A stretch of 33,567 nt of DNA. Source: Spirogloea muscicola (lineage: Eukaryota; Streptophyta; Zygnematophyceae; Spirogloeales; Spirogloeaceae). The position numbers and the translations under genes are program-made. The notes under the pieces were generated by a model. It was not told the DNA's origin. It worked only from the letters and a program-made list of their open reading frames with translations, and ran no database searches. Shown here piece by piece: positions 21,192 to 33,567 of this stretch. The stretch spans positions 66,511 to 100,077 of the forward strand of contig WELB01000310.1 in assembly GCA_009602725.1 (NCBI GenBank), given 5' to 3'. Position 1 is the stretch's first letter. Each line of letters opens with the position of its first letter.

Positions 21192-22914
21192 TCAGTAACC
21201 TCTAGTCAGGAGGTGCAAGTCTGAGTAGCTAGCCGGCGGAAAGACGTCGCCCTGACGGAAGCCGGAGGCCGCCGCCAAAGCTCGGCCTGCGCGACAAACG
21301 CATTCAGTAGCAGGACACAAGACCCAAATGCACCGAGCCACCGAGAAGGGCTGCAACCTGTTCCCGGCGCCGCTGGTCAGCTTGAGAAGCCAGCAGCGAA
21401 AGTAACGAGGACCACCGACCCCCGTAACACCCATGGATGTCCATGGTCAGGGGGTAAAAGGTATCACCCGCCGGGTGGTCCTTGTACTTGTGCAACTTCT
21501 TCTGTTCGGCCACCTTCACGGCATAGCCGGTCTCAGAAGTAATGGGGCCCTTCGTCCGGAAGCTGTTGGTCAGGACGACGTCCATGAGGAGCCGCTTGCC
21601 AACTCCCAGTGGGACGCCAACCAGATCGATATGCCTCGTCCGAGGGACCCCGTTGCGGAGTTGGACGGGCATCACCCCAGTGCTCTCCAACGCCACTTGA
21701 TGTCCCGCCTCCTTGACGATGTCATACATGGCGTCACGTAGGAGGTTGTGGGAGCCCGTGCGCTCACTGCCTCTGGCACACCTCAGCTTGTGGTCAGCCA
21801 TGAGCAATGCATCATGCTCAATAAGCCCACATTCACACTGGGTCACCCCTGCCAAGCACAGGGATGGTAAGCCAAGGCGGCGGCGCATTGCATCGCAAAA
21901 CAAAGCATTTTCCATCCGCAAGCCCGCATGCAAAGGCAAAGCGCGGAGCCACTCAGACGCTCCCAGAGACGATACAGATAGGAGCCGAGCCTGGCCTCGA
22001 GCATCCCCTTGTTTTTCTTAGCGCTTCCCCTGGCCCCCTTCTCGTACTCTGTTCATTCCTTTTTGGGCTGGCTTTCCAGCCCCTAGTCTCAATGGGCGAG
22101 CACTTTCTTCCTTGGAGGTCCGGAGATGCTCCAGTGGTTGCTCGTCTGCAGCACGGGAAAACCGCGATTGAGCCTTGACATCGGAAACGTCAGCCCAGGC
22201 AGCAAAACTAACAGGTATGCGACGAAGAGGTCCTGTTGGCATGCTTTGAGGTTCACTTGGAAAGGCGGACTCCCCGGAACCACGTTACTGATGTGAGGCG
22301 CCAATACACGTTGTTGCTCAAGGACGAATCGTCCAGATATGGACGAAGCCACTTGAGCCCAGCAGCCAAGGTACGCTGGTCTGCATAAGCGGACCAAGGG
22401 GCGAACCAAGCCCACCGTGGCGTATGGGCAGCGTACATTGCACCAGTGCTGTTGGAGACTGCTCTAGGAGTGGGTGAGCAATCAGATCAGCAGGGCATTG
22501 CTGAAGCTTGACATCAATGGTTGCATAGATAGCATCCAAGCTGACCAATGGTGAGACCGTACGCAGGAGGTAGCACGGCCGCTGTGCCACACTCCTGGTC
22601 AAAATGGCCACTGCCATCTGAGAGTCCCCAAGGCTGGGGAGCTCTGGCAGGACCTGCATGTATCCTTGGAGACGAGCAAGGACAGCACCCTCCGAGAAAG
22701 ACGGGTCCCCTAGTGGCACTCCCAAGATCCTCAAGCCGCCCTCTGGAGTCTGACAAGATGTCGGCAACGAGGGGAAGAGGAAAAGAGGGATGCCAATGGG
22801 GGACCAGGCAGAGCACTTAGCCGGATTGACCCCAAGCCCGATAAGCTGGAGCTGGTGCTGAAGCGTGCCAAAAGCTCGCAGCACCTCCTCTGGGGGGCCG
22901 AGGAGCGTGGTATC
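21192..22914 (-). mobile_element. LINE fragment with RT thumb region, zinc motif and RLE (D1), cut by gap
   Basis: Reading leftward from the gap, the frame shows the post-catalytic RT region (G-L-G-V-N-P-A-K-C, then L-R-I-L-G-V-P-L-G-D) and a linker F-A-A-W-A-D-V-S-D-V-K-A-Q. After a 98-bp tail insertion (22012-22109) come the zinc motif C-E-C-x12-H-x3-C and the endonuclease core T-R-H-I-D, x14, L-L-M-D-V-V, with the same spacing as in D3. The ORF end S-D-L-H-L-L-T-R-G-Y-stop is at 21195. Relative to the family C copy, a deletion of about 45 bp near 21297 removes part of the C-terminal helix. The RT catalytic motifs would lie in or beyond the gap. Confidence 0.85.
22012..22109 (+). mobile_element. 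98-bp tail-only LINE insertion with 5-bp target-site duplication
   Basis: The insert begins TTTTTCTTAGCGCTTCCCC, contains a perfect hairpin GGGCTGG (22065-22071), CTTT, CCAGCCC (22076-22082) and ends GGGCGAGCACTTTCTT. CCTTG occurs at 22007-22011 and 22110-22114. It interrupts the minus-strand LINE between its linker (R-A-A-D-E-Q-P-L-E-H-L-R-T-S-K) and the next conserved block (L-G-A-S-E-W-L). The related element at 20.2 kb is continuous at this point, so the empty site is known. Confidence 0.82.
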
Positions 22915-22993
22915 NNNNNNNNNNNNNNNNNNNNNNNNNNNNNNNNNNNNNNNNNNNNNNNNNNNNNNNNNNNNNNNNNNNNNNNNNNNNNNN
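22915..22993. other. Assembly gap (79 N)
   Basis: A run of 79 N separates a LINE RT fragment on the left from the first coding sequence of the P4-ATPase on the right. The true length is unknown. It probably hides the promoter and start codon of the flippase gene and the 5' part of the LINE insertion. Confidence 0.98.
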
Positions 22994-23024
22994 CCGCCGC
23001 CGCCGCCGCCGCCGCCCGCCGCCG
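22994..23024 (+). repeat. CCG trinucleotide run next to the gap
   Basis: About ten CCG/CGC triplets directly follow the gap. In the flippase frame they would encode Pro-rich sequence before [12 protein letters not shown]-rich repeat beside a LINE is a sufficient reason for the assembly break. Confidence 0.8.
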
Positions 23025-26000
23025 CTGCCCGGCAACTCCGTGCGCACCAGCAAGTACTCGGCGCTCTCCTTCCTGCCGCGCAACCTGTTCGAGCAGTTCC
23101 ATCGCGTCGCCTACTCCTACTTCCTCGTCATCGCCATCCTCAACCAGATCCCCGAGCTCGCCGTCTTCGGCCGCACTGCCTCCGTCTTCCCCCTCGTCCT
23201 TGTGCTCGTCGTCACCTCCATCAAGGACGCGTACGAGGACTGGGGCCGCCACCGCGCCGACCGCGAGGAGAATGCCCGCATCTGCCGCGTCCTGCAGCCC
23301 GGCGCTGGCGCCGGCGGCGGCGGCGGGCACTCGTACGCCGACACGCCCTGGCGTGATGTGCGCGTCGGGCACGTGGTGCAGCTGCACGCCGGCGAGCGCG
23401 TCCCCTGCGACATGCTGCTGCTCTCCTCCTCCGCGCCCGGCGGCCTGTGCCACATCGAGACCGGCAACCTGGACGGCGAGTCGACGCTCAAGAGCCGCCG
23501 GGCGCTGCCGCAGACGCAGCGCCTGGTGGAGGAGGGCAACCAGGCCGCGCTCGCCGCCGCCACCGTCGTTTGCGAGCCCCCGCACCGCAACATCTACGAG
23601 TTCCTCGCCTACCTGGAGCTGCCAGCCGAGGCTGCCGCGCCGGCGGGCGCTGAGCAGGGGGCTGGGAGCGCCAGCGCCGCGCCGCAGCGCTTGCCCGTGG
23701 GCCCTGGCAACATGATCTTGCGCGGGGCCGAGGTCCGCAACACCGCCAGCGTGGTGGCGGTGGCTGTCTACACGGGGCCCGACACCAAGGTCGTGCTCAA
23801 CTCGTCGGGAGCCCAGAGCAAGCGCAGCCGGCTGGAGGTTCTGATGAACCGCGAGATCGTGGTCCTGGCCTGCCTCCTCGGCGTCCTCTGCTTCGTTGGC
23901 GCGCTGGGCATGGGCCTCTGGCTCGACCGCCACGACGTGCACAAGCTGCCCTACTACGGCGCCGCGCACAGCTACCACGGCAAGCTCGGCGAGGCTGTGC
24001 TCAACTTCTTCTCCGTGCTCATCGTGTGCCAAATCATGGTCCCAATCTCGCTGTACATCTCCCTGGAGCTCATGCGCCTCGGCCAGGCCTTCTTCATGGC
24101 CCACGACCGCCACATGGTGGACGGCGCCACTGGCCGCGGGCTGCAGGTTCGCGCGCTCAACATCAATGAGGACCTTGGCCAGGTGCGCTACGTCTTCAGC
24201 GACAAGACGGGCACCCTCACCGAGAACCGCATGCTCTTTCAAGCCTGCAGCGCTATGGGCGTCAACTACAGCAACCCGCAGCTGCATGTGAGCAATGGGA
24301 CCGTGATGGAGGAGCCGTCTGCGTCGGCGCCTGACGTGGTGAGCCTCCTTCAAGGTGAGTGGCGCACTGCCACTGCTCTTGACTTCGGGCAGGTTGCTGC
24401 CGTCAAGACCGCTGTCGCTCTCGTGTCCATCCCTGTCGGTTGTGGGGCTATTCTGCAGTCTGCTGTTGGTGGTTGCTGGACTGCCTGGGGCTTCGAGGCA
24501 CATTGTTCCTCTTCTATGGCAGGCAATGTGATGGGTCAGTTGCACATTCACCAGGTGTTGCTGGCGCTATCGGCTACTCCGGAGCACAACTGGCACGCCG
24601 CTCTGTCTGCCGGGTCTCCCATTGCTCACGTCCCTCAACCTCGAAGTGACGTCCTGACACTGCAGAGCTGCCATGGAAGCCCCAGGAGGGGGCTCTGGTG
24701 GACGCCAGCCTGGTGCGGGAGCTCCAGCGGTGTAGGCCAAGCCTGCACTCTTTCATGCTGGCACTGGCCGCCTGCAACACCGTGGTCCCCACAAGGCTGC
24801 GCCGCACGGCTTCTGGCGAGGTGGAGATGGAGGCCGCGCTTCACGAGGATGGGACTGAGCTGAGTGGCGAGGACCGTGGCGTGGTGGAGTACCAGGGCGA
24901 GTCCCCTGACGAGCAGGCCCTTGTCACTGCTGCTGCCTCCTATGGCTACACGCTACTGGAGCGATCTCCCAACCTGATTGTCCTGCAGGTGCTTCGGGAG
25001 ATTCTAAGGTCAGTTGAGAGCGCTAGATGAGCTAATGCAATGCCGCTGTGCAATTGGCATGAGCACAAATGCCTGCGCAAATAGCTGTGCTCTGATTGAC
25101 CTCCAGTTGCTTCTGTTTCATGGTCAGGCCTGAGCTTGCGACTTGGTGATCAGGTTGCTGCTCACTTGCATCAGGTGCCCATGATGACGTTACTGCGTGG
25201 GCTTCTTGGCGTGCGTGTGCCTGTCCTGCAGGTACGAGGTGCTAGGCGTTCATGAGTTTGACAGCACCCGCAAGCGCATGTCGGTGGTTGTCCGAGGCCC
25301 AGACGGCAGGGTGCTGGTCCTCGCCAAGGGCGCAGACTCGGCCATCATGCCTTTGCTGCGCAGGGAATTGGGTGGGGAGGAGGGGCAGGCCGAGGCTGCC
25401 GTGCTGCAGGGCACACTGAGAGACTTGGACGCCTTTGCCAGGCAGGGGCTGCGCACGCTGGTGCTCGCGTGGCGTGAGCTGAGCGCAGAGGAGGAGCAGC
25501 TATGGGTGGCCAAGTACCAGCCTGCCATGACTGCGCTGGCGGACCGCTCAGGCGCTCTGCGGGACGCCGCGCTGCTTGTGGAGCGGGACCTGCGCCTCGC
25601 AGGGGCAACAGGCATTGAGGACAAGCTGCAGGAGGGCGTGAGCGAGACAATTGCACAGCTGCGCCGTGCGGGCCTCCAGGTCTGGCTCCTCACGGGCGAC
25701 AAGCAGGAGACAGCCATCTCGGTTGCATACTCGTGCGCGCTGCTGTCCGAGGACATGCACCAGATTGTTATCAACGAGGAGTCGGCTGAGGGGACTCGTC
25801 AGGCCATTGCCCAGGCTCGAGCGCTCCTGCCACCTCAACCAGGTACACGGCACAGGCGAGACAGCAGGTTGTGGCCCCTTCTTTTGCGCTTTCTAGCGTC
25901 TGGTAAGAGGCACCAGCGTAAGCGCAGGGGCTCGAAGTTTCCTGCACCAGTTGCAGAGCAGTCCCGCGTGAATGGAAGGGAGGGTGAGCATGTCTCCCTG

Positions 26001-27676
26001 CACAGTGCTGAGGACAGCAACCAGAGAGTGTCAGAGAGCGCTGGAGCAGAGAGTCGAGGAAAGCTTCCGAGCCTCAAGATCCCTGGGAAGGAGCTTGCCC
26101 TCATCATTGACGGGGGCACCTTGTTTCATGCTCTAGCGGAAGACCTTGAAGGGGAGGTTGGTGCTCCGTCCATCCAGCAGCCGCTTGGGCAGCCCACCTG
26201 CCCACAAATTGACCAGCTGTTGGAGCCTTGGCTGACCCCTTGCTGTGACTGAGGCATCCACTCCACGTGTGGCCTGGCAGCTATATGAGGTGGCAGCAGC
26301 GTGCACGGCGGTTCTGTGCTGCCGAGTTGCGCCGCTACAGAAAGCCGGGTTGGTCAACCTCGTGAAGCGACGGACGGATGACATCACGCTTGCAATTGGC
26401 GATGGTGCGACGTAGAGTCAAGTCAAGGATTGACCTTGACTGTCTGATGCACGCGGCAGGCAGTGCGTAGCGTTTTTCTGCGCTGAGATGTTCCGCGTGT
26501 GCTTGTGCAGGGGCTAATGACGTGTCAATGATACAGATAGCAGACATTGGTGTTGGTATCAGCGGTGTGGAAGGCCGTCAGGCTGTTTTGGCCTCTGACT
26601 TTGCCATTGGTCAATTCCGCTTCTTGAGACGTCTCCTGCTGGTGCACGGCCACTGGAATTACTACCGCCTCGCTACAATGATTCTTTACAACTTCTACAG
26701 AAATGCAGTCTTCGTACTGATGCTCTTCTGGTAAGCTGGTTGATTGCTCACTGCGCCTCTCCACCGTTGCCTTGCATCTGGCATTGTTGGGTATCAGCAT
26801 GCTGTGCACACCACTGACGATCTGCCGGTCGCACCACTTCCATGCCCAGGCTCATACTGCATACAGCTTTCTCGCCGACCACTGCGCTCGGGGATTGGAA
26901 TCTTGTCTTCTTCTCCCTCATCTACACGTCCGTGCCAACCATTGCAGTCGGAATCTTGGAACAGGATGTGAGCTCGAGGTTTTTGCTACGATTGCCACAG
27001 TTGTACAGAGCCGGGCTGCGCAATGAAACCTACAATCTCCCCCTCTTTTGGCTGACGATGGCCGACACTTTGTGGCAAAGTCTTGTCCTCTTCTACGTGC
27101 CCTTTTTCACGATTCGTCATAGTGACGCCTCTCTCTGGGGAGTGGGACAAATCTGGAATCTGGCTGTGGTCGTTGTGGTCTCCCTCCACCTGGCTATGGA
27201 CATTAGGCTCTGGAACTGGATCATTCATCTAGTGGTCTGGGCCTCTCTGGTCGTTACAGTAATTGTTGTCATCATCCTCGACATCATCCCCTCGCAGCCG
27301 CAGTATTGGTCAGCACTCCCTGCCAAACTCCTCAACTCGTCCTCCTCCTGACTACACCGTGACATGGTGACACTACTTGCTTGCTTACAAACGCCTGTCT
27401 CCTGTTTGCAGGTCATTTCTCCACATGGCTGGAGAACCGTCGCTATGGCTTAACACTCTCTTGATTGTAGTCATGGCTCTTACACCCCGCTTTGTACTCC
27501 AAGTGCTTCGTTCACGATTCCGGCCTACAGACGCCCAGCTGATCGAGGAGGCTGCAAAGAAAGCAGCCGGCGAAGTACAACGAAGTGGGCAGCAATCAAA
27601 TCACAATTCTTTAGAGGCTAACGAAGTTGTGAGGATGCTCTCCACTCCTCGAACCCCAGCAGATGGTATTCACTAA
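22994..27676 (+). CDS. P4-type ATPase, aminophospholipid flippase (5' end missing)
   Basis: P4-ATPases move phospholipids from the outer to the cytosolic leaflet. Exons with consistent phases: <22994-24354, 24666-25008, 25232-26156, 26281-26404, 26511-26730, 26850-27308 and 27412-27676. The N-terminal S-V-R-T-S-K-Y and [10 protein letters not shown] mark the usual start of conservation, so only a short N-terminus is lost in the gap. Motifs: L-D-G-E-S (DGET in most relatives), P-I-S-L-Y-I-S-L-E in TM4, D-K-T-G-T-L-T with the phosphorylated Asp at 24201, [14 protein letters not shown] and G-D-G-A-N-D. This last motif is split by the 26405-26510 intron. TM5-TM10 are in the last three exons. A basic Ser-rich loop lies near 25850-26090. 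The clade resembles plant ALA proteins, but the exact orthologue is not fixed. The stop is TAA at 27674-27676. Confidence 0.95.
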
Positions 27677-28723
27677 TGACAACATTCATTCAGTGTATTT
27701 ATGATGAGGCACTTGAGAAAATTTCAAATTAACGGACGGCTCGTTTGCTCTTGATACACTGCCGCCTCAAAGAGAGCATACAGGCAAAGTGACATCTTGA
27801 TGCTTTTTGGTGATAGTCCGTATGACGAATGTCCTCGTAAGAAGTCTCTCTAGGTGATCAAGGGAAGCTCTCTAGAGCTCTCTTGGAAGCTGCATCCATC
27901 CTGGCTACCAAGTTAGTTGTTGGCAGTAAATGAGGCACCCTACGCCTGCCAGGTGGCACAGATCTGGACGATTTTGTTGCTTTCCGGCCCTCCCCAGGTC
28001 ATAGATTCACTACAGAACACAAGTTAGTGCAGCCAGGTTAGTGCCAGATCAACATGTTAGTGCAGCCAGGTTAGTGCCAGATCAACATGTGGCAGTGCAG
28101 TCAAGTCACACGCAAGCTGAAACAGCACTACTAGCTACAAGGATATTCCCCCGTCTGACCTGCGCAACCTTACGACCTGCCAAGCCTCTCCTATTGTTCA
28201 GACATATTTGTTGTACATCTACAGTGCAAGGCCTACTTAAGTCCTATCATTGCATGGTCTCAGTCCCTGAATTACCTCCACGATTGTTGTCTGACAGCCA
28301 ACCTGATGTCTATTGCTGGCTTGCCCATCCTGCACAGTGAGAACCATTCCAGAAGCATGCAGTATGAGCACTTCCCCAGTCATCCTCTTGCACAACCACC
28401 CCAAGACGTCCACATGCAGATCGAGCAAAGGTGTGCTTTGCAACAGAAGTCCACCCATCAGCATAAGTACAAGTCTGGAGACAGCAATGCCTTGAGCTTT
28501 ATCAGCTTGCTAAGCTGGACAAGGCAAGAGCATACACCTGCCATGTGCCATTATGTTGTTGTAGGTATGACCCTGTCACAAGCCTTGATCAAGCCAATGT
28601 GGCTTTCTTGCCCTTCGCTTCGTGTGCCTGCATCACCCCAGCGCGGCTTTGAAGTACAGCAGTGACAACCAAGAGAAAGTGCGCCAATCAAACCCAGTGA
28701 CATGAGCAGATAATAGATAACAG
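27677..28723. other. Intergenic DNA between convergent P4-ATPase and PEX1
   Basis: The two genes converge, so both 3' UTRs lie here. Apart from a 33-bp tandem duplication at 28023-28088 I see no gene. An open frame of about 119 codons at 28306-28665 (plus) has no recognisable domain and an overlapping rival frame, and is probably chance. Possible downstream exons of PEX1 cannot be excluded. Confidence 0.5.
28023..28088 (+). repeat. 33-bp perfect tandem duplication
   Basis: The unit GTTAGTGCAGCCAGG followed by TTAGTGCCAGATCAACAT occurs twice in tandem, at 28023-28055 and 28056-28088, without differences. Each unit itself contains two GTTAGTGC words. The perfect identity suggests a recent duplication or a polymorphic minisatellite. 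Confidence 0.9.

Positions 28724-33567
<4,844 letters not shown>

Noticed and set aside
22731-24551. Minus-strand open frame of 606 codons across the gap
   Set aside because: It is antisense to the clearly recognisable P4-ATPase exon 1 and runs through the N gap.
25843-25900. Possible intron in the flippase exon at 25843 (GTACAC)
   Set aside because: The frame stays open through to the conserved [11 protein letters not shown] string and the next clear donor at 26157 keeps phase, so read-through as a variable loop is simpler.
28023-28088. Possible CRISPR-like repeat
   Set aside because: Only two directly adjoining units without spacers in a eukaryotic intergenic region.
28306-28665. Plus-strand open frame of 119 codons between the flippase and PEX1
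   Set aside because: No domain, no splice or homology support, and a competing frame overlaps it.

Overview
The window is nuclear DNA from a GC-rich eukaryote with many short spliceosomal introns. A green alga (chlorophyte) fits best. This rests on the plant-like character of the SKI2, RH5 (DBP3), P4-ATPase and PEX1 homologues, on the GC-rich first exons and on the many small introns. The lineage is an inference; the eukaryotic nature is directly visible because conserved protein motifs are split by GT-AG introns.

Layout. 1-110: the 3' end of a LINE. 311-1335 (+): a small NicO-like membrane protein in three exons. 1971-2904 (-): an unrecognised gene, divergent from 3100-11200 (+), a nearly complete 26-exon SKI2 RNA helicase. 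11.96-13.58 kb: an inverted pair of degenerate LINE copies carrying two target-site-flanked secondary insertions. 13728-16993 (+): a DEAD-box helicase of the RH5/DBP3 type in 12 exons. 17615-18523 (-): a two-exon 3,4-dihydroxy-2-butanone-4-phosphate synthase-like protein. 18.6-22.9 kb: nested and mutually inverted LINE fragments, then a 79-N assembly gap. 22994-27676 (+): a P4-ATPase lipid flippase lacking only its N-terminus. About 1 kb of intergenic DNA with a 33-bp tandem duplication follows, then PEX1 (-) from 28724 to beyond the right edge.

The housekeeping genes do not form a pathway. SKI2 serves cytoplasmic exosome RNA decay, RH5 ribosomal RNA processing, the flippase membrane lipid asymmetry, PEX1 peroxisomal receptor recycling and the DHBP synthase-like protein possibly riboflavin synthesis.

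The most unusual material is the retroelement population. At least four related non-LTR families encode an RT followed by a CxC-x12-H-x3-C zinc motif and a restriction-like endonuclease (D-x14-D). All end in almost the same C-terminal peptide, S-D-L-x-x-L-[T/S]-[R/G]-G-Y-stop. Three of them share a 3' tail with a small hairpin (GGGCTGG, short loop, CCAGCCC) and a pyrimidine-rich end without poly(A). Copies consisting of little but this tail are flanked by perfect target-site duplications of 13, 6 and 5 bp, so the tail alone can be retrotransposed. A second pattern is that about 24 of 54 inferred exons begin with GT directly after the acceptor AG, as expected if many introns were gained at duplicated AG|GT sites.
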